NCBI GenBank assembly: GCA_025618425.1
Contig: CM046846.1
Coordinates: 24,737,107-24,801,106, forward strand
DNA from: Heliocidaris tuberculata
Lineage: Eukaryota > Echinodermata > Echinoidea > Camarodonta > Echinometridae
Direction of reading: 5' to 3'
DNA: 64,000 nt
This document shows positions 11,682-24,400 of this stretch, piece after piece (positions within the stretch are counted from its first letter, which is position 1; each line of letters starts with the position of its first letter). The position numbers and the translations under genes were made by a program. Below the pieces are notes generated by a model. It searched no databases. It saw only the letters and a list, made by a program, of their open reading frames with translations, and was not told the DNA's origin.

Positions 11682-13608
11682 AAATGCAGGAACAAAATGT
11701 ATATACCGGTATGTACCTTTGATATTAGTACACTATATTATTGCATTAACTTTCAAACAAGGCTTCATTCCAGCCTACACCGAAACCTAAATCTTAAAAG
11801 TGTTTTGGTTTGGTTTCAGGAAATGTCTGTCAGTGAAATGCATTTTCTCCAACTCACATGCATGACTGTGGTTTATGTGATGGATCAAGCTAGCCATGCC
11901 CACATTTTGGAGGATCGAGCCCTGTGGTTGACAATTTAGTAAAAGATATCATTCCAAATTTATGTTAAAACCCAGTGAGCCAAATACATGCACTGTATGC
12001 TATATGTAAAGTGACTGGAATATATGCACAATATACAATAACTGAATATGATAAAATATTGCTACTATATGTACATAAATCAATTGCAGACAAATGTTCA
12101 TATGAAGTACATGCTAGCAGGTCATTTTTCCTCTCTTTTGTTGTTGTTGCAATATCTGGACAAATTTGCAAGCTGGTCCAGTACACATGCATGTATCTTA
12201 TAAATAATCATTCCACCATCCACCCCCCCCCCCCAAAAAAAAAATACATTTGTAAAAATTTTCATAAACTTAGTTTGTCCAGTTAGTCCCATACATGTTC
12301 ATGTATATGCCCAGTATACGTGTATGTGCCCCTTCTGGTACATGTACATGCAACTCCTAAGCACCTGTCTGGATGATGACAAACATATATCCTTACAAAA
12401 CTTCCCCTCTCTTACTCTTTCTCTCTCCTAAATCTCTCTCAAGCTCTCTCTATCATGAAAATCCATATTTTTCATGAATTTCCCTACAGCTGAATCTCAA
12501 AAAAAAAAAAACAGACAGCATTTCTGGATGAATCACCCAGGAAAGTCAACATCCTTCATCAGGAGACGTACACACCTTTCCATGTTCTTCCTTCTCAACC
12601 TCATTCTTTTTCTCTACTCTAGTTTTTTTTTTTTTCTCCTTGGGGAGGAGGGGGGGGGGGCTGAAAAGTGGTGAATATGACGTATGTTTTGGGGTTTTTT
12701 AATTTGCCCAAGGACTGATACAGTCCCTTTTCATTTTTTAATGAAAAGTGTCTCCATCAATCCAAAATATTTCCAATTTTCGTTTGTGTTCACTCTGATG
12801 TTAAGAGGATGGAGTCCTGACTCCGTCTGCACCAAAAATGCTATCATATCAGCATTTCGCTCTGGAAATAACTACTCTGTGGTCAATGTCTAGTTAGGTT
12901 AGTTTCGAACTTCAATCCAATAACCCTAACCAGAAATCTTTGAGTTTGACATTATATCCCGGACAACTGTCATTGGAGTACTTACATGTGTACATGTACA
13001 TGATTGATTTCCTCCGTGGCATCTCATCATAGCGAGCATGCGCAAATAACGTGAGATCATGTTGATCTCAGTCGAGAGTATCCCCCTCTTCCTTTTGAAC
13101 CACAACCCACATAGCCTACAAATCCACCTGCTCTCTTTACACCCATCCCCAGATACATGTACACATACTGCACATCCTACACCCACAAATCCCAGAGAAG
13201 CCATTGACTCCCTTGCATCAGGGATGCTCATGGGGGTTAAGAGAGTTCTTTGGGGGGTAAGAGATCTCTCTGGAGCAATTTTTAGAACACATCCCGTCTT
13301 GCTGGGATCCCTACCAAATGCTACCTTAAGACGTCGCCAGATTATCGCCACGTATCTCTAGATCTAGATAAGTTCTGAGCCAATCTTCCAAGCGGCTAAT
13401 CTGGCAGCCGCACATGCTCTGGGGAAGTATGTTGTACATGCTGACATGTTCCCGAAAACATTTACGAGTATGGATGCCTGGGATTACAGGAGTGCATTTA
13501 CCTGTATGTATGCCAAGCTGCAACATGAATGTGGGCAGAGATTTGGGCAAGAAAAGGAGTGGTTCTCTAGAGAGGGAATTAGATAGAACTGCGCCATAAG
13601 CAAGAAAA
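11682..13608. other. Non-coding stretch with homopolymer runs
   Basis: It holds C-run/A-run pairs (about 12223-12243), a G-run (12645-12660) and clustered 'tacatgta' words. Overlapping open frames on both strands near 12926-13361 show no recognisable domain and no splice structure, so they are not called. Confidence 0.45.
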
Positions 13609-13612
13609 TTAA

Positions 13613-13946
13613 AGTGTACCAACCACCTGAAAAAAGAATTTGCATACCGCTAGGAAGTATAAAATCAACCTCAAAGAACTTTATTTGAAATTCTATAGGT
13701 CAACAGTTTAGGAGTATGAAGGAAATAAAGGATAACATGAAGGTGCTCACGCAGAACTGAACCTCCGAGTTGGATTCTGCGCGAGCCTTGGCGAGAGCAT
13801 ATGGGTGCGTTGAGTGGTCTACTCACGAGTCGATTTTATGCTTATAGAGAGTATAATTAACTTGTAATATCTATAGAAGGTATATTCGAAGCCCATATTT
13901 GGAATCTAGTAGAATGACATGGAACCTCTAACATACAGAGTAAAAT
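13613..13946. mobile_element. Small TTAA-associated element, family P3 copy 1 (right end truncated)
   Basis: It starts AGTGTACCAACCACCTGAAA immediately after TTAA (13609-13612). It shares its whole length, in order, with 19282-19644 and 30697-31220. The right-end block 'ggtgattggtaccct' of those copies is missing here. Confidence 0.7.
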
Positions 13947-14792
13947 GTTAAAAAGTAAAAAATTAAATGTTAAATAGCAGATGAAAATACACAGGAAATG
14001 GTAGCTCTGAAAAAAAATGGGAAGAATGTAAAAATTGTCCCTCAGTAAATGTCACATTTCCTATATAGAGAATCCAAAATCAATAAGTTTGCAAAACTTT
14101 AATTGAAAAATTAATTAACAGATATAAACTCCTGTCATCACAAGATGACAACAACTTTTCATTTTGAATTACAATTAGTTGGACACCCATAAAGCCCTCA
14201 AATCTGCTTGTCATTTATGTTCATGTTAAGTGTGAAGTTTAGTTAATACTTAAACCAGAATAGGAAGCGATTGGAAATGAGCCAGAGGAGTGGCATTCAG
14301 TGTATGAAAAGAGATACATTATCATATGACAGTCAACTACGCTTCTTCACAGAATGAAACAACTAAAACAGTTTCAAATTACCAAATTCATGTCTGACCT
14401 TTAAAGTCTCATATCAAGTAACCTTTTCTCTTATGATGAGCCTTACAATATGTGTTGCACTAATCAAAATGTGAAGGGGACGTGAAGCATCAAATTATGG
14501 TGAATGACAAAAGACTATTTCTGTCTCTTTAATTATAGCCAATTTAGGAATGATAAGAGTACTGTAGTTTTTGTTGCTCAATAATGCCTTTCTTTCAATT
14601 GCCAAGTTTTGAAAAACAATATGATATAGCACAACTGCACAAGGACTATATCAATGTGCAGTTCCATTCATAAAGGGTCCCTTTCTTCGTCTTCATCAAA
14701 TTTCATGGATTTTGTAAATCCATTATTTCTGATAAATTTGTACATGAATAAGTATACTAAAAGCTATTTTTACATATAGAAGCTAAACAGAC
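13947..14792. other. AT-rich stretch, nothing recognised
   Basis: No repeat shared within the window, no exon and no structure beyond A/T-rich sequence was seen. Confidence 0.45.
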
Positions 14793-14796
14793 TTAA

Positions 14797-15380
14797 AGGG
14801 CAATGCAACCTTGGTAATAAGATGATTTGTGTGAAAGCAGAAAAATAAGAAAAACAGGATGGTGAAAGTTTGAAAGAAATCGGACAAGGACTAAGAAAGT
14901 TATGGATGTTTGAAAAATGAGATCACTACATCTATGCAAATCTCAAATTGGCAATTTGGTGAGTCAATTGTGACATTTTTGTGGACAACTCTCCCATATG
15001 TCGTACACAAAAATATCATTAATTTGAGGTTTTCTTTGAGGCACTTTTACCCTCGGAGCAGTACTCAAAATATATTGGAGATAGTATATTGTTATAGGTC
15101 CTCATGAACGAAAAGATCCTACCGAGTAATGCATTTTGAAAAAAAGTGACATTTTAGTCATTTTGTGTGTTAGAGCGAATGGGGGAGTTGTCCACAGCTA
15201 CATCACAGTGACATTACCTATTCGGCCAATTTGAAATTCCCATATGCATAGTGATTTCAACTTTCAAAAATTCATAACTTTTTTATTGCTTGTCCGATTT
15301 CGTTCAAACTTTCACCAATCTGCTTCTCTGATTTTTCCTCTTTCTTTCAAAGCAACTTGCTATTAAGGTTGGATTTCCCT
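14797..15380. mobile_element. 584-bp long-armed palindromic element with TTAA duplication (family P2a, copy 1)
   Basis: The termini are AGGGCAATGCAACCTT and AAGGTTGGATTTCCCT. They are flanked by TTAA at 14793-14796 and 15381-15384. The arms are inverted copies over much of their length: 'atgagatcactacatctatg' on the left pairs with 'catatgcatagtgatttc' on the right. The close copy at 34981-35575 has the same ends and flanks. It is non-coding. Confidence 0.85.
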
Positions 15381-15384
15381 TTAA

Positions 15385-17473
15385 CAATAAATGGAACAAA
15401 TGTTGAAAGCTCATTACTAGTGAAAGCCCAAGGTCTCAGTAGAAATAGATATAGGCACCTACATTAAGTCACAGGGGATGGTTTGATTGCCTGACATGGC
15501 AACCAAATATCTCAGTCGTGAGTTGATGAGTCCAGGGTATATGTACATAAACATCATAAGTATATTTTTTCAACTCTGATTACATCAAGTCAACGTGAGC
15601 AGATAGCCAAGAGAATTTATGATGAAGAGAATAAGCCTTTAATCCATCTTTAAGTGTGACATCCTGCCAACTAAATGTACATGTACATATGTAGATGTAC
15701 TCTACAAACCATCTGCAGAATGAATAGGAACCCTTCAACAAAACAAGTGTCATATATGTGCCCCATTTCGCACCATGCTGAGTTATATGGCATTACTTAT
15801 GAATCAATTTATAGCATACATGTATATGTCCCCAATTCAATGCACAATATGTATGATTGGAATTTTTATCATTCTTCTTTTCTACACCATCTCCCCCAAC
15901 CCCCCCCCCCCCCAAAAAAAAAAAAAAAAAAAAAAAAATCTCCCTCCCATTTTTTTTCTCTCATCTCAAACTATAAAGTTATATGACTTGTGAATCAATT
16001 AGATTAAGTTTGGTCTGGTGGGAGTCGCGACGTAGGCAGGATAAATTTAATGCCGAGAGCCAGAAGGGCGTTAACTTATATTTATAATTTTACATCTAGA
16101 AAACGCCTTTCTGGCACTGAACAGTACAGATGATGAACATTCAGTATTTTCACAACTGCAACTGGATATGGCCTTACTGTGATTGCATGAATTATATCAT
16201 ACATACATGTACATACAAAAAAAAAGCACATTATAGCAGCAAATCTGTAAGCAATGTTGTAGCCTACATGTACGTGTAATCAAATATGTTCAATAATATT
16301 AATTTTTAATATAATTATGAAGAAAATACAACTACTGTAAATTCTTATAGTTTTTATAACTATTTATTGTCTATTAATTTTGTAATTGCGCAAGTCTGGG
16401 TTATTTTGTCCCATAATACAGTATATCAATATCAGATTATATTGTATAAATTTCATAAAATAAATAGCATTATTGAAGCTTACATCAAGCTCAGAATTAT
16501 AAGGTAAAATGACAGATTTGATGTCAATTTATGCTGATAACTTCACAATACTTGAAAGAGACTGAATGACCAAATGACCAAATACCTTGGTCTTGCCTAA
16601 TTAATAGTACATGTACATATTCTAAAGTTGGAATACTCTTGGAAACTCTTGGAATACAATGTACATGTACATATACTTACTGCCATAAATTCCACACTTG
16701 AAGACACACTTTCATCTTCCCAAATGTTAGCCCCTAAAGTTGTCGACTTTATGTAAACTCGATCCAAAAATAGAATAGCAACTGCTCTACATTTTAACAC
16801 CCTTTTTTGTATATTTACGACACATACCAAAATATAGTGTTGAATGTAATTAGGCTGGCTCTCTCTCTCTCACAGAACACATCATGCCTGAATACGTTCA
16901 TCGTTTTGACATGCTTTACAAAATGAACATCCATATGTTTGAAGACAAAGAGTATTGGAACATATATAGAACATAACTACAATGACATCATGGGTTTCCA
17001 TATTCCCTTCCAAATAGGGAAAAGATCTATTCTATTTACTGAGAGCTAATTTTAAAGGAACTTGAAATAGGTTTTCACATAATCAACCCAAACTGATGCT
17101 AAAATGATCAAGACTACATATCAGTACTGTCATATATCGTCTGTTGAGAGCGAGAAGGGCGTTAACTCTGTGTTAAAGTATATGAGTTAATGCCATTCTG
17201 TCTCTTAGTGGACAATATACAAATGAATGCTACATGCATGACTTTGATAGAAAATATGAAATAGTGGATTAATGAGGAAAGAAAGAAAAGGAAATCAATA
17301 ATACAATAAATAGAAAAAGTCACTTCAAGTACAATAATAGTCACTTTAGGCATTGGAATGTAAGAAAGAAAATGAGACACAAATGCATTGTTTTGGGGGT
17401 ATTCCCATGGGGCTCTAGAAAGTAATATTATCCACAAATTGTCCAGGGTAGAGAATCGGCCGCTTGCACCTAC
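15385..17473. other. Probable intron with small hairpins
   Basis: Includes a C-run/A-run pair (15900-15938) and a roughly 75-bp hairpin at 16051-16124 (GCCAGAAGGGCGTT against AACGCCTTTCTGGC). A half-copy of the 'agaagggcgttaa' word lies near 17150. 'tacatgta' palindromes are frequent. No exon seen. Confidence 0.45.
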
Positions 17474-17585
17474 CTCTGTTTTCCTGGTGCTTCAAGCAGT
17501 TCAACCATGTTTTTCCTGCCATGTTTTCAAAGCATTCACCTCCAATCGGTTCCAATTAATTTCTCACAATCGAATCACATCCACT
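17474..17585 (-). CDS. Start-codon exon of the unnamed minus-strand gene
   Basis: The acceptor is a clear pyrimidine tract (ttccttctcctatttag) before base 17585, and the donor is GTAGGT at 17473-17468. The ATG is at 17522-17520 in the context AAAACATGG, with A at -3 and G at +4. The same frame upstream is closed by TAA within the exon, so this start is favoured. It encodes MAGKTWLNCLKHQENR and leaves one base, which joins the two-base phase of exon 7468-7756. The 63 nt before the ATG are 5' UTR and contain two very short upstream ORFs. The strength rests on the phase match and the splice sites, since I do not recognise the family. Confidence 0.5.
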
Positions 17586-19277
17586 CTAAATAGGAGAAGG
17601 AAATGAGCAGGCCCTGCGTCACTACCCTCACAGGGTTTACAGATCTTTCCAGGAGAATTTATTTTACTACGAGGCAATTTTTTTTTAAACAGAAGTTCAT
17701 TCACTATCGAGCAATAGCTTCCAGAGCTTTGGAATCAATCAGCAATCATCAGCTGAGAACTCGGTAGTCGGTATATTATTCCACTGACAGAGATGGCAGA
17801 AATAGAACCATGATACCTCCGCAATTCTGCAGTATTCTTGGCGGTTGTTTCAGAAGTCATACGACTCACATTGATGTCACAATCCAAAACACAGATCTAT
17901 TGAATTCTTGGCTCGGTTCCTGTTCAAAAGCATGACATCACGTACCGTTCACGGTCGTATCTAGCAGATTGCAGCGTGTGAAAATACAAACTTGACATAT
18001 GCAAAAATCCTATGCAGAGAGAGTCATCCAGTGGCCTTTGACGTGACCAAGTGAATCTTCAAACGTCAATCTTTACAATTTGGTGGTTTGCAACAACAGC
18101 TGCACTTCTTTGCATGGGCAAAGAGCTGCTTGACCATTTCAAGTGCAGCTCATTTGCAGTCTGAATTAACATCATGGGCAAAGTCATTGCCATTCATTCT
18201 TCTTTCCCTATCTGGGGCTTGGGGAGCTAAATTTAAATGCAAAGGAAATGCGTGAGTCAGGTATCTGACAGGTCTGTATAGTTCTATACTCAAGGCAACT
18301 TTGTCTCTTTGCTGCCCCGTTGTAAAGCATTGTTGTTGTTGACTAGTCTCTCAACTAATTATCACCTAACTGAGTTGACACTTATCGACAGCTCCTGACT
18401 CTCGTACAGTCCATGGTTTTTAAATTGACTGGCTTTGCATTCTCCTTGGACAATGATACTGCACATAAGGTCTTAATATTGCTTCATTATCTCTGAAGAT
18501 TGACATGGAAATGAGTACATTTGGCCAGCTTTCCTTTTAAGGCTTAAAATATACTTTTAGTCACAAATTGTACTCACTCCTCGACCATCTAAAAGGGTAC
18601 AAGGAATTGTTTCTGAATAACACATACTGAATAAAATCCTTCTTTACAAATTTCTTGCTTTTCCTTTTCTGATATTTTTCTATCAATCTTTTCCTTTACC
18701 TTGATGCTACATGTACATATATACCCTTTTCACCTCAAAGAAAATCAATTGTCTCTCTAAAAATATTTCAATTGTCTTTCTTATTCTCCATTCAAATTTC
18801 CTTCCCTCACCTTGTCATTTTGCTTGTCGTCATATTTCAGACCCTTCAACAATGGAAATGAATCTTTAGAACAATTATATCATCCAAGGGGGAATTTATA
18901 TTCTTTGCACTACATGTACTTTCCACCCTGTCTTTTTGATCTTTCAAGAGCTAAATTGCCCTCTTCTAGAATGCATTTCTCACTGCCCTCCAAATAAAAC
19001 TGACAAGAGTTTGATATTACGAAGGACGTGATAGACAGGTCTCTTAAAAGATTAGGTATAAAATGGACGAGCTTCCACATTGTGCTAATGATGTTATCCT
19101 GAGAGCTTTGCTGGCACCATGGACAATATTCAGTTAAATCTGTAAGTCAGATACTGTACATGTATATCAGGTTTTTTAATACTCCATTTTCTGCTTACCG
19201 GTAGATAAAATAAATAGCCAATGTCGGTATTTAGTTGGATTATTGGGCTTGGTATTATAATGTACCCTTACTGTAGT
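17586..19277. other. Probable intron, nothing recognised
   Basis: Somewhat less AT-rich than its surroundings in the first kilobase. I saw no shared repeat and no additional splice-bounded open exon. Confidence 0.4.
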
Positions 19278-19281
19278 TTAA

Positions 19282-19644
19282 AGTGTACCAACCACCTGAA
19301 AAGAGAATTTGTATACTGCTAGGAAGTACAAAAATTAACCTCAACGAACTTCTATTGGTTAACAGTTAAGGAGTATGCTGAAGGAAATAAAGGATAACAT
19401 CATGAAGGTGCTCGCGCTGAACCGAACCTCCAAGTTGGGTTCCATGTGAGCCGTTATCTCGTGCGTACGGGTGCATTGAGCAGTCTATTCATGAGTCGCC
19501 TTTATGCTTATACATGTAGACAGTATAATTAAACTTGTAATATCTCTTTATAGAAGTGATATTCGAAGCCCATATTGGAATATAGTAGAATGACATGGAA
19601 CCTCTAACATACAGAGCAAAATATTTTTTGGTGATTGGTACCCT
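19282..19644. mobile_element. Family P3 copy 2, complete, with TTAA duplication
   Basis: The 363-bp element has ends AGTGTACCAACCACC and GGTGATTGGTACCCT, which are imperfect inverted repeats. TTAA lies at both edges (19278-19281 and 19645-19648). This is the best-preserved copy in the window and defines the family. Confidence 0.8.
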
Positions 19645-19648
19645 TTAA

Positions 19649-20792
19649 GAAAGCTGGTTATCAGAATGAAGTCAGTTATTTGAAAGCCTTGATTGGCTGG
19701 AAGTGGTTTCCATTAATTATCTTAAGCTGCCAACAAGTTGCCAACAAAGCAAATGGAATGCATACCTACATGATATACCTCAATGTGCTTGATTTGGAAT
19801 GTTTGTGATGTCACAATAGCTATTAGTAGCTATTTTGGTAAAGGTTGGCATAATACTTATGTGATCAGAATAAGATTTAAGCCATTTTACTTAGCCAAGC
19901 AAAATGTTAAGTACAAAATTGCCTTCATTTGATAATGCTGGCCAGAGCTCAAAAGTAAGACAGTAATAAAAACAACACATTGCATTGGTCAAAGTCATGA
20001 ATTTTTCTTGTTGCTGCTATATATTGATTCTTCAAATAGCTTGGAGATGGATAACATAAGTCAAACTCATACTATAGTGTATTTTCTATGATATGTACAT
20101 GTACATGTAGGCCTACAAACATATACATCAGTGTCTATGTAAGGCTAAAATTAGATCCATACTATCAAATGATTTGGGTTTCCTTGGCAATACTGTTTTG
20201 TTTACTTTGTATCAATTTTCTTGCCACCATAACTAGATTATACCCAGGGATAAATCTAAACCACAATATATAATTCAGGGTAAAAATAGGACATACATAC
20301 ATGTACATGTATAGATTTTGTCACCGCAGAAAGCATAGTAGACAAACGTCTGATAGATTCAAATGAAGTTAGTCTCCAGCAGGATATTGATGATATATAC
20401 AAGGCCTATACATGTAGATCCATAAATATTCAGTGGTTTAAAGTGGGTCTAGCCATTTAAAAAAAAAAGGGGGGCACTGTGTCATAAGGTAATGCAGGGG
20501 GGGGGGGGGGCTGTGGAACGAAACCATAGAATGAGGGTATGGTGTGGGAGGGGTTGAAATCATCTTCTCATGCTTTCTTTTGTCTCTACTTTTCTTTTTT
20601 TCTTTCTCTCTTTTTCTTCTTTTTGTTTCACCATTCAATTGGGGGCACACCACATATTTAGAAAGTGAAGTCATTATTTCGTTTATAAAACAGCTAGGGC
20701 TACTACATGTAAAGTCATTGTAACATTAAAAAAGAAATTAAAATTATACTCAAACATTCATACAGTGTATTTTATTACTTTATTAAGTTACA
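19649..20792. other. Non-coding stretch with a G-run fragment
   Basis: 20440-20520 resembles the G-rich ends of hAT-like fragments seen elsewhere ('aaaggggggcac' followed by a G-run). The remainder is AT-rich without recognisable content. Confidence 0.4.
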
Positions 20793-21454
20793 AATAAAAG
20801 CCAGTTCGTAATTACAAGTAATTCATGGTACTAATGACCCTGAAAAGACCCCACTTTGTATGCCCACACTCATCTGTTTTGGTGGATACATGTACACTAC
20901 TTGTTTAACCCTTTCAGGACAGGAATTATTTAAGGACTAAATTGATCACATTCTGTTTTTCAAATTGGCAACAATAATATTTTCTTTTAGTGCTACATAG
21001 TTCGAATAACTTGTAATGTCTTTGAAAAAAATATACATGGTTAGGAATTTGCTGTAAAGTTTTAAAAATTGCCAATTTCGATGAAAAAAAAACAATGATT
21101 TTGAACCTCTCAATGTGTTGCCAATTTAAGGATCTCAAAGTTAATTCTTGTTTTTAAAATTCCTGGCATCAAACGCAATATGGTCATGCAATAAAAATGG
21201 ACATACATGTAGTGTGTGTAGAAAATTTTGCTCTTTCTACTCATGCATCAGGTTTATTTTTTAGAGCTCTGAGTCAAAAGTTATTGAGCCAAACCACAAA
21301 ATGTGGCCAATTGTCTTGAAAGGGTTAATGTGTAAAATCTTACTGGTGCGCGCATCGTGGTACAGCGTATAAAGGTCAATTGTACTCGGTACAAACGACT
21401 TTATTATGTGCAAATTGTAATTACGAACAGTTACTAACATTACTGGCTTATTGT
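20793..21454. mobile_element. Family M1 copy 2, split by a nested P1 element
   Basis: The outer element is the reverse-oriented relative of 6625-6874. The left part ends at 20908 and the right part resumes at 21325, with matching internal order. The right TIR itself carries a roughly 15-bp interruption ('cagttactaacatta'). Confidence 0.75.
20909..21324. mobile_element. Family P1 copy 2, nested inside M1, TTAA flanks
   Basis: The ends are CCCTTTCAGGACAGG and TTGAAAGGG, with TTAA at 20905-20908 and 21325-21328. It interrupts the M1 element at a position where copy 1 of M1 is continuous, so it inserted later than M1. Confidence 0.85.
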
Positions 21455-21668
21455 CAAATTGAAAGCATAGTCATCACAGCAAATTTTTAACCCAACTACA
21501 TTACACATAAATCTACTTCCCATTCATGATCAAGACATAATCTTTAATCACAGAATAAATCAAATGAAAGTAAAACATCTGGGCCAGTGGAGAGAGAGAG
21601 CAGCTTTTGAGCAAATTATCATTTGATGTTATCTACATGTATGCCTGGGAAGGGAAAAGCGAACTTAA

Positions 21669-22189
21669 AGGGAAAGTCTACCCTGATATCGAGTTGGTTT
21701 TAAAAGAAGCAAAATTAAAATTAAAGAAACAGATCATTGAAAGTTTGAGCAAAATCCGATAAATTTAAAAAAGTTATGAATTTTTGAAGTTGTAATCAAA
21801 TTGGCCACTCTGTGACGTATACTGCGAGCTCCTCTCCCATTTGCCCTGTACTGAAAAATTTCCATTTTCTCTAAAGAAAATATTTTATCATACATGTACA
21901 TGGACCCTAGATATTCTCATTTCATTTTGCACAAAAACCTGTATGATACAATCTATTCCCTCATCAAAAACAAAGAAAATGAAAATTTATGAATTTTTTT
22001 GTATGAAGCAAATGGGAGAGGAACTCGCAAGATACATTAAGGAGTTGCCAATTTGTGTGTAATTGCTTACAACTTTAAACATTCATAACTTTCTTATTTC
22101 TTATCTGATGTTGCTTAAACTTTCATTGATTTGTTTTTTAATTTTCTGCTTCTTTTAAAACCAGCTTAATATGAGGGTGGACTTTCCCT
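21669..22189. mobile_element. 521-bp long-armed palindromic element (family P2b, copy 1)
   Basis: The ends are AGGGAAAGTCTACCCT and AGGGTGGACTTTCCCT. Left flank TTAA (21665-21668), right flank TTAT (22190-22193). The arms are inverted over most of their length, for example 'gagctcctctcccatttgc' against 'gcaaatgggagaggaactc'. Relatives lie at 43304-43545 (one arm) and 46423-48454. Confidence 0.8.
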
Positions 22190-22199
22190 TTATCATTAT

Positions 22200-22490
22200 A
22201 CTCCTTGGATCTCTCTCCCGGTATTTCTGTGTGGGACATGTGCAGGTGTACCACACCACACCGAGGACTCCCCCTACATTTTACGAAGAGTGCCGTGGGT
22301 TCTTATCATGTATACTGGTGACTCTCCCACAAACAGGGCCTCCATATTAAGTTTAACATCCTGTCCGAGGGACAGTGTTCTCGAATGGAACCTACATGTA
22401 GCGTGCATCTAGAGAACAGGGGAGGGTCCTGTTAACACACATCAAAGGCTTCAGTCATCTGCCTGGACTGGATTTGAACCCACTCATCTC
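22200..22490 (-). repeat. tRNA-derived SINE, family S2
   Basis: Read on the minus strand it carries a B-box-like GGTTCAAATCC (near 22480-22470), then 'ccctcggacaggatgttaaa', 'gataagaacccac' and 'gtggtacacctgcaca'. The same body appears at 1-300, and a related head at about 31565-31620. The A-box region is degraded. Confidence 0.6.
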
Positions 22491-24165
22491 CTTAACATTT
22501 AACATTACAATAAATGAAGCATCGAACGAAAGGGACATCAAATTTACATCGTGTGAACTCCTAACTCTAAGGCAGGGCTCGACACAAAAAGGCCAAATCA
22601 AACTCCAGAATCCCAAAATTTCACAACTTATAATGAGGAAAAATGCATACAGACCCTAAAAATGTCAATGCAGAGTAGATCCACAGCAAAAGGTTGATGT
22701 GGAGCCCTGTCTCTAAGGCCTGATTTCTACTAAAATTTAAACCAGTATGGTTTAAGAAAGAAATTTTGACAGAGGTCAAGTTTTCCCTTGTTATTCATGA
22801 CTTTGGCCCACTGTCTGAATTAACTGAATAAGAAAATATGGGCCCAAGAGACTTTCTTATTCAAGTTGATCTTTGAGTAGAGCATCTTTCTTACTCAAGT
22901 GAAATGTCATCTTGATAAACCTCAAGGATAAGGAAAGCAAAGCTGATAGATGGGATCCATGGGCAAATTTCAGGGTTATGCGTCATTCTCTATCTCCCTT
23001 CCTCTTGACATGCCATAGAGGGCGTTTGATGGATCAGACACAAGCATGATCTCACAGGACCTTGTTTTTCAAGTGTCTGGTGACTATGTTTGAGATACAG
23101 TATTAAAAGCTATCACATCAAGAATGTGCACTCAATATACATGTAGCTATGTATGTACATCCACAGTAGTTGTTGCTTTTTTACTAGACTTGAGAAAACA
23201 TAGTGATGTCCCTATACATGTATAGCAATTTTATTATATATCTTAGCTGGAAATCATGCAATGCTAAACAACGGATGTCACCTAAAATGAGTGTAAAAGA
23301 TGTGAATAAATGATTGATTATTATTATAATCAACAATATAACAGACTCCAAATTTATATCCATTAATTTTTTTTTTCTTTTTAAATCCTAATCAGTAGTA
23401 GATCCAAAACATGAACCGATGTGTACACATGGCCCTTTGGCAAAATTTGAGCATCTTTTATTTAATTAGGTTTTTTTTTTTTAGACCTGTGCCCACTCCC
23501 CCCCCCCCCCCCCCCCCCCCAACCATCCCCTTCAAAAGATTCTGGATCTGTCACTGCTGAAATGTGACTCCAACAGAACCGTAGTAATCATAAATTTTGT
23601 TTTAATTGTTAAGAGAGTGTAAAGCCTTATGCTTGGGTCTTCTGTTTATAATCACTGCATATTATTTTGTATTCCAATGCTTGTAATGATTATGTAAAAG
23701 GCTTCTGTAATAGAATGTAAAGCTACATTTCCTACATGTAGGTGAACGTAAGTGCTTCTAAATGTAATATTATTGTGATGATTCGATTACATCCTCTCAT
23801 CCTACAGGCTAATTTGCACACCTGGTCATGGATCTGTTCACGTATGGCACATCTTTTAACATTCCTTGGTAGACACGTGGGGGTCAGCGCTCCATGACAG
23901 ACCCTGTGTCTTACGGGTGCATGAAGCTTGGCCTGTTGCTAATATCCTAGCCCAAACCATGCTAGCCTGACTCATACATCCTGCCTGCAGCCTCAAGTCT
24001 ATCGTTCCCTAGTCCAACAGAGGCGGTTGCACTATGCGGAGAGAACTTCAAGTAACAGCCCCCTCTATCATAGGAAGGGGGTACATCGAGGTGGTCTTCT
24101 TACTCAAATAGCTATAGATCTACAGAAATGTAGTGGTATTTTCCAGGTAACAAACTTTGTTGAAG
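22491..24165. other. Probable intron with a poly-C run
   Basis: A C-run lies at 23497-23520. The rest has no shared repeat or exon that I can support. Confidence 0.4.
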
Positions 24166-24169
24166 TTTG

Positions 24170-24400
24170 TGATCTATTGACAATATATTTTACCTGACTG
24201 CTAAAAAAGCAAGTACATGTGGGCCCTATATTCTTGTACAATGCAGGTAAGCTATCAGATGGACCTACATGTACAGCTTGAAGTCCTATCCAAGGTATTA
24301 GGTAACAACTAACAATGGTTAATTGCTTACCAAAGAACGCTGGAATATCGGCTTGGTTAAAGAGACCACTGCTCTACCACTGAGCCATCTAGCCATTAAG
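24170..24400 (-). repeat. tRNA-derived SINE, family S1, diverged copy
   Basis: On the minus strand it starts with an A-box-like head 'agatggctcagtggtagagc' (about 24394-24375) and runs to 'ttagcagtcaggtaaaatat' near 24185. It matches 43811-44033 in order but is more diverged, with a weak B-box. Confidence 0.6.

Noticed and set aside
12926..13622. Overlapping frames of about 100-140 codons on both strands
   Set aside because: No domain, no splice boundaries, and both strands are equally open.
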